Source: Spirochaetales bacterium Spiro_01 (GTDB lineage: Bacteria > Spirochaetota > Spirochaetia > Sphaerochaetales > Sphaerochaetaceae). Taken from it: 6,162 bases of DNA. Location: NCBI GenBank assembly GCA_001604265.1, contig LVBC01000184.1:1-6162 (forward strand), in the 5' to 3' direction. The notes beneath the pieces were generated by a model, which was not told the DNA's origin, ran no database searches, and worked only from the letters and a program-made list of their open reading frames with translations. This document shows positions 1-6,003 of the stretch, in pieces (the stretch's first letter is position 1; every line of letters begins with the position of its first letter). Both the position numbers and the translations under genes were made by a program.

Positions 1-13
1 AAAGTAATTCTTG

Positions 14-42
14 TTGAGAACGAGAAATAGACCGTTTAGAAT
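14..42 (+). promoter_or_regulatory. Predicted sigma-70-type promoter of the kdgT-like permease gene
   Basis: TTGAGA at 14-19 matches the -35 consensus at five of six bases. It is followed after 17 bases by TAGAAT at 37-42, which matches the -10 consensus at five of six. Transcription would start at about 48-50, giving a leader of roughly 40 bases that ends in the strong ribosome-binding site at 75-82. The same -10 hexamer recurs before the larA-family gene. The heptamer TTGAGAA occurs at 14-20 and again at 42-48, and whether a regulator uses this repeat cannot be told. The promoter is inferred from sequence match only. Confidence 0.6.
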
Positions 43-74
43 TGAGAATAGCCAGATTGATATTTTTTCAAAAA

Positions 75-82
75 AAAGGAGG
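75..82 (+). promoter_or_regulatory. Ribosome-binding site fixing the permease start at 89
   Basis: AAAGGAGG lies six bases before ATG at 89, an almost ideal Shine-Dalgarno match. It decides the start: the frame stays open back to a TTG at 11, but that stretch overlaps the predicted promoter and would add 26 charged residues not found in KdgT proteins. A T-run (63-68) and an A-run (70-76) flank a single C just upstream and could pair weakly into the edge of this site. Confidence 0.85.
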
Positions 83-88
83 AAAACT

Positions 89-1123
89 ATGAAACTTGGC
101 GAAGTTCCTATTCTAGACAACATCAATAAGATACCTGGTGGTATCATGGTAGTTCCACTGCTGCTTGGTGTTATCGTCAACTCCCTCTTCCCGGAATTTC
201 TTCAGATCGGAAGCTTCACAACTGCTCTCTTCAAGAATGGTTCGAACGCTCTCATCGCAACGCTCTTCTTCTGTTCCGGTGCACAGATCCAGTTCAAGAG
301 TGCAGGACAGTCCCTCTACAAGGGCGTCGTCCTCAACACCAGCAAGGTCCTCTTCGGTGTATCCCTCGGTGTTCTGCTTGCTAAGGTCGGTGGCCCTGGT
401 GCAGTCGTGCTCGGTATCACTCCACTTGCTCTGATCGGCTGTATGTCCAACTCCAATGGCGGTCTCTACACAGCTCTCGCTACCAAGTACGGTACAAAGA
501 CAGACGTAGGTGCAGTTGCAGTCATCTCCTCCAATGATGGTCCTTTCTACGAGATGCTCTTCATGGGAATGACAGGTGTTGCTACAATTCCTCTCAAGAC
601 CCTGTTCGCATGTATCTTCCCGATCATCGTAGGTATGATCCTCGGCAACCTCGACAACAAGATAAGGGACTTCCTCAAGCCAGGTATGCTCATCTCCATC
701 TTCCTGTTCTCGTTCCCACTTGGTGCCGGAATGAGCTTCAAGACCCTCGTAACTGCAGGTATCCCAGGTATTCTCCTCGGTGTCCTCACAGTTGTCTGGA
801 CCGGTATTCCTTCCTACCTGCTCTACAGGCTTCTCGTCAAGAAGGAGAACAGAAGATCCTGTGCAGTCGGTGCTGCAGTCGGAACCTCAGCTGGCAACTC
901 TGTAGCTACACCTGCTGCAATCGCAGCTGTCGACGCTACCTGGGAGCCATACGCTGCTGCAGCTACAGCTCAGTGCGCAGCTTCCGTAATCGTTACCGCT
1001 CTGCTTACTCCATTCGTAGTAAACGCACTCTACAAGTACGAGGAGAAGAAGGGTCTCATCAACTACAATCTGCCCCTTGCCTCTGAAGAGGGCGAGGAGG
1101 AGAGCAGCGAACCTAAGATCTAG
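89..1123 (+). CDS. kdgT: KdgT-family 2-keto-3-deoxygluconate / sugar-acid permease
   Basis: This 344-residue inner-membrane carrier belongs to the KdgT family, whose E. coli member imports 2-keto-3-deoxygluconate by proton symport. Family landmarks, compared from memory with the E. coli protein, are IPGG (15-18), GSFT (41-44), NGGLY (123-127), YGTK (134-137), GILLGV (227-232), TGIP (238-241) and SAGNSVATP (267-275). About ten hydrophobic segments run from residue 18 to 315. The protein is slightly longer than E. coli KdgT (about 327) because of an acidic tail at 332-342. The start is ATG at 89, set by a strong ribosome-binding site. The gene has its own promoter and terminator, so it is probably a single-gene unit. 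No 2-keto-3-deoxygluconate kinase or aldolase lies nearby. The neighbours act on four-carbon acids or alpha-hydroxy acids, so the real substrate may be an aldonate such as threonate or erythronate; this is inference. The family call is firm and the substrate is not. Confidence 0.88.
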   Translation: MKLGEVPILDNINKIPGGIMVVPLLLGVIVNSLFPEFLQIGSFTTALFKNGSNALIATLFFCSGAQIQFKSAGQSLYKGVVLNTSKVLFGVSLGVLLAKVGGPGAVVLGITPLALIGCMSNSNGGLYTALATKYGTKTDVGAVAVISSNDGPFYEMLFMGMTGVATIPLKTLFACIFPIIVGMILGNLDNKIRDFLKPGMLISIFLFSFPLGAGMSFKTLVTAGIPGILLGVLTVVWTGIPSYLLYRLLVKKENRRSCAVGAAVGTSAGNSVATPAAIAAVDATWEPYAAAATAQCAASVIVTALLTPFVVNALYKYEEKKGLINYNLPLASEEGEEESSEPKI

Positions 1124-1147
1124 TTCAAGGTCCTGCCAATTATCGAC

Positions 1148-1185
1148 AAGGGTTGCCGCAGATGTGCAAAGCGGTGACCTTTTTT
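1148..1185 (+). terminator. Intrinsic terminator of the permease gene
   Basis: GGTTGCCGC (1151-1159) pairs fully with GCGGTGACC (1171-1179), including two G-U pairs, around an 11-base loop, and the stem can extend by three pairs at its base. Six Ts follow at 1180-1185. It lies 24 bases after the permease stop and ends before the larA promoter, which separates the two genes transcriptionally. Confidence 0.85.
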
Positions 1186-1190
1186 ACTAT

Positions 1191-1218
1191 TTGAATTAGT
1201 CCTGTTTTGTTCTAGAAT
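1191..1218 (+). promoter_or_regulatory. Predicted sigma-70-type promoter of the larA-family gene
   Basis: TTGAAT (1191-1196) and TAGAAT (1213-1218) are spaced by 16 bases, directly after the preceding terminator. Transcription would start near 1225, giving a leader of fewer than 20 bases. The start region coincides with an inverted repeat at 1218-1229, which could be an operator. The -10 hexamer is identical to that before the permease gene. An alternative -10, TATAAA at 1220-1225, has no good partner upstream. Confidence 0.6.
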
Positions 1219-1229
1219 GTATAAATACA
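1218..1229. promoter_or_regulatory. Possible operator: TGTAT-AA-ATACA inverted repeat at the larA start
   Basis: The half-sites TGTAT (1218-1222) and ATACA (1225-1229) are perfect inverted copies separated by AA. They cover the predicted transcription start of the larA-family gene. The same half-sites occur fused, without the AA, in the palindrome upstream of the kinase gene (6004-6015). A shared regulator is possible, but the spacer difference of two bases weakens that reading. Confidence 0.3.
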
Positions 1230-1234
1230 AGGAG
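1229..1234 (+). promoter_or_regulatory. Ribosome-binding site of the larA-family gene
   Basis: AAGGAG lies eight bases before ATG at 1243, a standard strong site that supports this start. Confidence 0.8.
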
Positions 1235-1242
1235 TTGAAAAG

Positions 1243-2517
1243 ATGCAGATATCATTCCCTTATGGAAAGGATTTCGTGAAGCTGGATATTCAGGATGATC
1301 GCCTTCAGGGTGTTCTCGTTTCCAATCTTCATCACTACGTTGCAAAGAAGACACCCCAGGAGCTGGTAGATGAGGCTCTGCAGAATCCGATCGGAAGCCC
1401 AAGGCTCTGCGAACTTGCAAAGGGCAAGAAGAACATTGTCCTCATCGCTTCCGACCACACCAGACCAGTTCCAAGCAAGGTCATAGTACCACCGATGCTT
1501 GCCGAGATCAGAAAGGGAAATCCGGATGCCGATATCACTATCCTCATCAGTACCGGCTGTCATAGAGGCACTACCAAGGAGGAGCTTGTCAACAAGTTCG
1601 GTCCAGAGATCGTAGAGCGCGAGAAGATTATCGTGCATGACTGCGACAACTCCGAGCTCGTGCACATCGGAACCCTTCCAAGTGGTGGCGACCTTATCAT
1701 CAACAAGCTTGTAGTCGACGCAGATCTCGTCTGCTCCGAGGGCTTTATCGAGCCGCACTTCTTTGCAGGCTTCTCAGGTGCAAGGAAGTCCATCCTTCCT
1801 GGCGTTGCATCCAGGACGACAGTGCTTGCAAACCACTGCTCCGAGTTCATCGCAGACCCTCACGCCAGAACAGGCATTCTGAAGGACAACCCGATCCACA
1901 GGGATATGGTATGGGCTGCAAGAAAGGCAAAGCTCGCATTCATCTGCAATGTAGTAATCAACGCAGAGAAGGAGGCCATCTTCGCTGTCGCAGGAGATAT
2001 GGAAAAGGCCCATGAGAAGGGCTGCGAATTCCTCTCATCCCTCTGCAAGGTCGATGCAAGGCCTGCAGATATCGTAATCTCCACGAACGGAGGCTATCCA
2101 CTCGACCAGAACATCTACCAGGCCGTAAAGGGCATGACAGCTGCCGAGGCAACCGTCAACAAGGGCGGCGTGATCATCATGATGGCAAAGAGCAACGATG
2201 GTCATGGTGGCGAGCACTTCTACCATCAGATGGCAGATGAGCCTGATATGGAGAAGACTCTCAGGATCTTCCTCGAGCGCGGCAGGAACGAGACAGTTCC
2301 AGATCAGTGGCAGACCCAGATCTTCATCCGCGTCCTCCAGAAGGCAACAGTCGTCTATGTTTCCGAAGCTCCAGATGAGATGGTGAAGGGCCTTCATATG
2401 GTACCTGCACACTCTCTTGAGGAGGCTATGCAGATTGCAGAGAAGCTCGTAGGAAAGAAGAATGCGACCATTACTGCCATCCCTGATGGTGTATCCGTGA
2501 TGGTCATCGAGAAGTAA
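1243..2517 (+). CDS. larA: LarA-family nickel-pincer 2-hydroxyacid racemase/epimerase
   Basis: This 424-residue protein matches lactate racemase LarA in length and motifs. LarA enzymes invert the alpha carbon of hydroxy acids by hydride transfer to a covalently bound nickel-pincer nucleotide. Compared from memory with the Lactiplantibacillus plantarum enzyme, the key residues line up with a constant offset of two or less: SDHTRPVP (70-77), catalytic H107 (STGCHR) and H172 (EPHFFAGFSGARK), cofactor lysine K182, nickel ligand H198 (LANH), then Y292, Q293, K296 and W356. The N-terminal DUF2088-like region and C-terminal domain both look complete, so the enzyme is probably active. Family members include lactate, malate, phenyllactate and hydroxyglutarate racemases and gluconate 2-epimerases, so the name does not fix the substrate. 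The neighbouring kinase and PdxA2 suggest a tetronate C2 epimerase; lactate is the alternative. The cofactor genes larB, larC and larE are not in the window. The gene has its own promoter and terminator. Confidence 0.9.
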   Translation: MQISFPYGKDFVKLDIQDDRLQGVLVSNLHHYVAKKTPQELVDEALQNPIGSPRLCELAKGKKNIVLIASDHTRPVPSKVIVPPMLAEIRKGNPDADITILISTGCHRGTTKEELVNKFGPEIVEREKIIVHDCDNSELVHIGTLPSGGDLIINKLVVDADLVCSEGFIEPHFFAGFSGARKSILPGVASRTTVLANHCSEFIADPHARTGILKDNPIHRDMVWAARKAKLAFICNVVINAEKEAIFAVAGDMEKAHEKGCEFLSSLCKVDARPADIVISTNGGYPLDQNIYQAVKGMTAAEATVNKGGVIIMMAKSNDGHGGEHFYHQMADEPDMEKTLRIFLERGRNETVPDQWQTQIFIRVLQKATVVYVSEAPDEMVKGLHMVPAHSLEEAMQIAEKLVGKKNATITAIPDGVSVMVIEK

Positions 2518-2533
2518 TTCAAGATAGTATCAT

Positions 2534-2570
2534 AGTAGCCCTTCACAGAAGAGGGGCTACTTTGTCTTTG
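2534..2570 (+). terminator. Intrinsic terminator after the larA-family gene
   Basis: AGTAGCCCTTC (2534-2544) pairs with GAGGGGCTACT (2551-2561), with one G-U pair, around a six-base ACAGAA loop. A T-rich tract (TTTGTCTTT) follows. The next gene's ribosome-binding site begins only a few bases later, so the hairpin may act as a partial terminator or an expression valve for that gene. Confidence 0.82.
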
Positions 2571-2573
2571 TCC

Positions 2574-2580
2574 AGGGAGG
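2574..2580 (+). promoter_or_regulatory. Ribosome-binding site of the membrane/Nudix-like gene
   Basis: AGGGAGG ends four bases before ATG at 2585. It is strong in sequence, slightly close to the start, and sits immediately behind the T-tract of the larA terminator. Confidence 0.7.
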
Positions 2581-2584
2581 AGCA

Positions 2585-3490
2585 ATGCAGGATTTCGTAC
2601 AGAAGGTCGTTGAAAGGTACATCATATTCCTCTTCTTCGATGGACTTGTGCTTTTCAGCCTCATAAGGGCAGGGCACAGGAGCAGAAGAAAGGCCCTTGC
2701 TGTCCTTATCTTCACATTGGCCTCTGTAATAGTCTGGATCGACTACTATCTTATCTACATCAATCGTCTGGAGATGAAGATGGCCTGGGCAGTTCCTCTG
2801 ATACTGCTGCTTGCAGGAGTGCTCTTCCACCGCTACACATTTCCCTTCAGAACACACTGTCAGGAGTGCGGGAAGCGTCTGTCCATAACAGAGTTCCTCT
2901 CCTGCGACGAGAATCTCTGTCTGAAATGCTATGAAACGAAGCATCCGGAGTCCGTGAAGCTGTCGAAGGAGGAGCAGATCAGAAGAGAGAACGAAGAGAA
3001 GAAGAAGACCTGGGCAGGCTGGAGACCCAATAGGGAGTTCGTCATAGTCTTTGCCTTCGACGAGAGAGCCAATGTCCTTCTTGTGGACAATGTGAACATG
3101 GCAAAGAAGCCAGGAAAGCTTGCTGGTGCGATCGGAGAGGTGAAGGGAAGAGAGAAGAAGGACTTCACTGCTACAAGGACACTCAGAAAGGAGACCGGAC
3201 TTGAATGCAGTCAGATCGACTACATGGGAAGACTCAACTTCGAGATGCCGGATATGAATGTCCGCTTCTATGTCTATGTGGCAAGAGAGTTCTCGGGAAG
3301 CATAAGAGAGAGCGAGGGAAAGAAGCCGGTCTGGATGCCTCTCAAGAAGCTGAACTACGATCTGATGAGCATGGATTATCCACTGTGGCTTCCCAGGATG
3401 CTGAGAGGTCAGACTGTCGAGTACTACGCAAGGTGCAATAAAGAGGGAAAGATATACGACGATATACTGGATCTCGATGTCGAGCTCTAG
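2585..3490 (+). CDS. Membrane protein with zinc-ribbon-like segment and degenerate Nudix domain, function unknown
   Basis: I do not recognise this 301-residue protein as a named family. Residues 12-28, 37-58 and 67-82 are likely membrane helices. A cysteine cluster follows, with C92-x2-C95 and C112-x2-C115 plus C107, which resembles a zinc ribbon. A charged, helix-prone linker runs at 125-142. Residues 150-270 look like a Nudix fold: G184-x5-E190-x7-R198 then T-L-R-K-E203-T-G205-L206 follows the Nudix box spacing exactly. Two of the usual acidic positions are changed, however: the Glu after the Arg is T199 and the first Glu of the EE pair is K202. Those residues normally bind catalytic metal, so hydrolase activity is doubtful and the domain may instead bind a nucleotide or protein. 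The soluble part is probably cytoplasmic. The gene sits directly behind the larA terminator with no clear promoter of its own, and no link to sugar-acid metabolism is evident. The reading frame is well supported by its ribosome-binding site and domain order. Confidence 0.75.
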   Translation: MQDFVQKVVERYIIFLFFDGLVLFSLIRAGHRSRRKALAVLIFTLASVIVWIDYYLIYINRLEMKMAWAVPLILLLAGVLFHRYTFPFRTHCQECGKRLSITEFLSCDENLCLKCYETKHPESVKLSKEEQIRRENEEKKKTWAGWRPNREFVIVFAFDERANVLLVDNVNMAKKPGKLAGAIGEVKGREKKDFTATRTLRKETGLECSQIDYMGRLNFEMPDMNVRFYVYVAREFSGSIRESEGKKPVWMPLKKLNYDLMSMDYPLWLPRMLRGQTVEYYARCNKEGKIYDDILDLDVEL

Positions 3491-3497
3491 AGATGGA

Positions 3498-3523
3498 AAT
3501 CCCAGGCGTGAGAGCCTGGGATT
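3498..3523. terminator. Bidirectional terminator between the convergent gene blocks
   Basis: AATCCCAGGC (3498-3507) and GCCTGGGATT (3514-3523) form a perfect ten-pair stem with a six-base GTGAGA loop. It starts eight bases after the stop of the + strand gene and 17 bases beyond the stop of the - strand gene. The T-tracts on both sides are modest, so termination may be less complete than at the two upstream hairpins. Confidence 0.75.
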
Positions 3524-3539
3524 CCTGTTTATTGGGTGA

Positions 3540-4613
3540 TCATCTTCTTGCGTTTGCCATTCTGATCGCATAGTCGATCGCATTGACAAGACTTATCTCA
3601 TTGCACTGTCCTGATCCCGAGAGATCGAAGCCTGTGCCATGGTCGACAGAGGTGCGGATTATAGGGATTCCAAGCGTGATGTTCACACCTGCAACAGCAT
3701 CCCAGTGTCCCTCCTCTCTATTGTAGACAAAGCCCTTTACCTTGAGAGGAATGTGCCCCTGGTCGTGGTACATTGCGACCACGATGTCGTACCAGCCTCC
3801 AAGCGCCTTCGAGAAGACAGTGTCCGGCGGGGTAGGCCTCCTGTCCGGAATGTTGATTCCCTCCTCAAGTGCCTGATCGATGGCTGGCTGTATCTCCTCG
3901 ATCTCCTCTCTTCCGAACATTCCATTCTCGCCGCAGTGCGGATTCAGGCCTGCAACAGCGATCCTGGGGTTCTCTATTCCGATCTGCCTGCAGCCCATAT
4001 CTGCAATCCTGATCACATCGAGAACTCTCTCCTTCTTGACCCTGTCGCACGCCTCCCTGAGCGATACGTGCGTAGAGACATGGACGACGCGCAGGTCGTT
4101 GTGGACCAGCATCATCGTATACTTCGGTGTCTTCGTGTAGTGAGCATATATCTCTGTATGGCCACTGAAGTGGTGCCCGGCCATGTTTATGGCCTCCTTG
4201 GCAAGTGCGTTGGTGACTGTGGCATCCACCTCCTTCTTCATTGCAAGCTCTATGACCTTCACTACATAGTTGAATGCAGCCTCTCCTCCCTTGACAGTCG
4301 GGCCGATACCGAGCGGCTTCGGAGGCTCTGCAATCTCAGGATAGTCGTCCTTCGATATGAAGCCCATATCGAGTATGTCGATTGTACCATATTCGAATCT
4401 GGCAGCCTTGACATCCTCGATCCTGTTGATTGCCGGTGGCGTTGCACCAAGGCGCTTCTGTACCTCTATTGCAAACTCCAGAGCTGCACTGTCTCCTACG
4501 ACAAGAGGTCTGCAGCGCTCGTACAGGCTTCTGTCCGAAAGTGCCTTTACTGTTATTTCAGGGCCCGTCCCAAAGGGATCTCCCATTGTGATTCCAATAA
4601 TCGGTAGACTCAT
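3540..4613 (-). CDS. pdxA2: PdxA2-type 4-phospho-D-threonate/erythronate dehydrogenase
   Basis: This 357-residue cytoplasmic enzyme belongs to the PdxA family, which oxidises 4-phosphorylated hydroxy acids with NAD and then decarboxylates them. It carries ITMGDPFGTGPEI (8-20), GHTE (151-154), and three likely divalent-metal histidines: H182 (STHVSL), H226 (GLNPHCGENG) and H283 (MYHDQGHIPLK). These are spaced as H166, H211 and H266 are in E. coli PdxA. The HDQGHIPLK form, rather than HDQGLPVLK, is typical of PdxA2, which handles 4-phosphotetronates and yields dihydroxyacetone phosphate plus CO2 instead of making vitamin B6. The gene follows the DUF1537 kinase by one base, and that pairing is the hallmark of D-threonate-type catabolism. 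Its ribosome-binding site lies inside the end of the kinase gene, so translation is probably coupled. True biosynthetic PdxA is the alternative and is less likely here. Confidence 0.88.
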   Translation of the reverse strand: MSLPIIGITMGDPFGTGPEITVKALSDRSLYERCRPLVVGDSAALEFAIEVQKRLGATPPAINRIEDVKAARFEYGTIDILDMGFISKDDYPEIAEPPKPLGIGPTVKGGEAAFNYVVKVIELAMKKEVDATVTNALAKEAINMAGHHFSGHTEIYAHYTKTPKYTMMLVHNDLRVVHVSTHVSLREACDRVKKERVLDVIRIADMGCRQIGIENPRIAVAGLNPHCGENGMFGREEIEEIQPAIDQALEEGINIPDRRPTPPDTVFSKALGGWYDIVVAMYHDQGHIPLKVKGFVYNREEGHWDAVAGVNITLGIPIIRTSVDHGTGFDLSGSGQCNEISLVNAIDYAIRMANARR

Positions 4614-4614
4614 A

Positions 4615-5904
4615 TCATTCTCCTTTGCTCAGTTTTTCCATTATACCTTCCAGCTGTGGAACAAGGTCCTCGGGTCCGAAGCCGCCGGACTTCGTCATCA
4701 GCGAGATGGCCTTGCCTCTATACTCTATCCTGTTCAGGACGACTCCCTGAAGTACCTCATCGACAGGCACGATGCTGTCGATGGAAAGCGCATGGAGCGC
4801 CTCGATAAGGGAATCTCCTCCTATGCAAAGAATATTGACAGAGTCATCCAGCTCTATGATCCTCTTTATCAGGGAGCCGAAGTTCCTTGCGATCGGGACC
4901 CAGAGCTGGTCTACGTCGATTCCCCTTCTGTTGGCATACTCGTATGAGAGAGTATCCAGCTTCGGGTCACCTCCATCTATGATAGAGACTCTCCTCTCAT
5001 GGCAGCTTCGAAGTGCCTTCAGAACGATATCGTCTCCAGCGCCCGAGGAGAAGAAGTCTTCCCTGACCTTGTTCTCGCCCTGGAGTACAATCCTTGGATA
5101 GCCCTCTCTCTGGGCCCTGTCGAGCTGGTCGAGCGAGATCCTGTTGATGCTTCCGGATACTATTACAAGATCACGGCCTTCCAGAGTGCAATCGTTCCTG
5201 CGGCTTTCAAGTCCGATGAGAGGCGAAAGGTATTCGGCAAAGCCTGCATTTCCTGCAGTCAGCCTGAGCTCCTCTGCAGAAAGACTGTTTCCTATTCTCT
5301 CGAGATCCTCATCGCTCTTCGCATCATAAACAGAGATTCCTCTCTCTCTGTGCCCCAGGAAGACCTCGGCTGATGAGGTCTCTGCTATGATCTCGCTGAC
5401 AAGGGAGTGCCTTACAGGGTTTATCGGATCGTTTGCAAAGAGACTCTGTGCAACAGGAATGCCCTGTATCAGATGCACTCCATCTACAGTGGTCCTTCCG
5501 ATCTTCGGAAGGGCAGGGATGAAGTGGAGACTCCTGAAGCCTGTTGCATCCATTGCGGCCTGCAGTTCGGCACCTATATTTCCCCTGAGGCCTGAATCGG
5601 TCTTCTTGTATATATGGGTGCAGCCTGCAGCAAGGCACGCCTTTACTGCCTCATATACAGCCCTGTAGGCACATTCACTCTCCATGTGCCTGGACTCCGT
5701 ATCGAATACTATCACCTCGATGCTGCTTTCGATACTTTCGATTCTTTCGACATTCACCGAAAGCACTGCAATTCTTATTCCCTTCTTCGCGAATTGGATT
5801 CCTGTATCGAGGGCACCTGTAAAGTCATCTGCTATGATGGCAAGTCTTGTTCTTCTGCTATTGTTTTCTTCCACAGAGAAATTATCCAATGCTGATATGT
5901 CCAT
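4615..5904 (-). CDS. dtnK: DUF1537 four-carbon acid-sugar kinase (D-threonate/erythronate kinase-like)
   Basis: This 429-residue cytoplasmic kinase belongs to the two-domain DUF1537 family, which uses ATP to phosphorylate O4 of tetronates or 3-oxotetronates. The N-terminal substrate domain shows ADDFTGALDTG (25-35), KKTDSGLRGNIG (100-111), FIPALPKIGRTTVDGVH (128-144) and PVRHS (163-167). The C-terminal nucleotide domain shows VSGSIN (249-254), IGGDS (361-365) and KSGGFG (405-410). Length is normal for the family. ATG at 5904 is chosen because a TTG at 5931 would add nine residues without support; neither start has a clear Shine-Dalgarno sequence. About 20 residues precede the first conserved strand, so a slightly later start is also possible. 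It leads a two-gene unit with pdxA2, one base apart, so together they should take a tetronate to dihydroxyacetone phosphate. D-threonate, D-erythronate and related acids cannot be separated by eye, so the symbol is provisional. Upstream palindromes suggest repression by a sugar-acid-responsive regulator. Confidence 0.87.
   Translation of the reverse strand: MDISALDNFSVEENNSRRTRLAIIADDFTGALDTGIQFAKKGIRIAVLSVNVERIESIESSIEVIVFDTESRHMESECAYRAVYEAVKACLAAGCTHIYKKTDSGLRGNIGAELQAAMDATGFRSLHFIPALPKIGRTTVDGVHLIQGIPVAQSLFANDPINPVRHSLVSEIIAETSSAEVFLGHRERGISVYDAKSDEDLERIGNSLSAEELRLTAGNAGFAEYLSPLIGLESRRNDCTLEGRDLVIVSGSINRISLDQLDRAQREGYPRIVLQGENKVREDFFSSGAGDDIVLKALRSCHERRVSIIDGGDPKLDTLSYEYANRRGIDVDQLWVPIARNFGSLIKRIIELDDSVNILCIGGDSLIEALHALSIDSIVPVDEVLQGVVLNRIEYRGKAISLMTKSGGFGPEDLVPQLEGIMEKLSKGE
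4619..4626 (-). promoter_or_regulatory. Ribosome-binding site of pdxA2, inside the kinase coding end
   Basis: Read on the - strand, AAAGGAGA lies five bases before the pdxA2 ATG (4613-4611). It is made of the last sense codons of the kinase (Lys-Gly-Glu). A ribosome finishing the kinase would uncover or reuse it, which suggests coupled and matched production of the two enzymes. Confidence 0.8.
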
Positions 5905-5919
5905 CACAAGGAATTTGTG
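5905..5919 (-). other. Small inverted repeat directly before the kinase start codon
   Basis: On the - strand, CACAA and TTGTG flank a five-base ATTCC loop, and the second arm touches the ATG at 5904. A five-pair hairpin at this place, together with the absence of a ribosome-binding site, could hold down or shape initiation. It is short enough to have arisen by chance. Confidence 0.25.
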
Positions 5920-5969
5920 TTTCCGCAGCAATTATGTGAAAAATACAGCTGAAAGTGTTGTTTTCGATT

Positions 5970-5997
5970 GCATATGACCGCATATGGAATGCATATA
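5970..5997. repeat. Three GCATAT repeats at 10-11 bp spacing upstream of the kinase
   Basis: GCATATG occurs at 5970-5976 and 5980-5986, and GCATATA at 5991-5997. The spacing of 10 and 11 bases puts the copies on about the same face of the helix. They lie between the candidate kinase promoter and the start codon, which suits an operator array, but AT-rich sequence produces such repeats easily. Confidence 0.4.
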
Positions 5998-6003
5998 TAT
6001 AGA

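Noticed and set aside
11..88. N-terminal extension of the permease from TTG at 11
   Set aside because: The stretch overlaps a good promoter and a strong ribosome-binding site for ATG at 89, and KdgT proteins begin shortly before the IPGG motif, as they do with the later start.
1243..2517. Calling the LarA homologue simply lactate racemase
   Set aside because: Catalytic residues are shared across the whole family and do not fix the substrate, and the neighbourhood points to sugar acids rather than lactate.
2543..3589. Long - strand open frame of 348 codons opposite the membrane/Nudix-like gene
   Set aside because: It is longer than the gene it overlaps but shows no domain, is low in plausible hydrophobic core and has no ribosome-binding site. 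It also runs through both flanking terminators. Rare use of TTA, CTA and TCA codons in the real gene leaves its antisense frame open.
3639..4607. Long + strand open frame of 322 codons opposite pdxA2
   Set aside because: The opposite strand carries all PdxA metal and glycine motifs, and this frame has only Cys/Arg-rich composition with no recognisable motif. It is a shadow of pdxA2.
3540..4613. Biosynthetic PdxA of vitamin B6 synthesis
   Set aside because: The HDQGHIPLK motif form and one-base linkage to a DUF1537 kinase favour the catabolic PdxA2 group.
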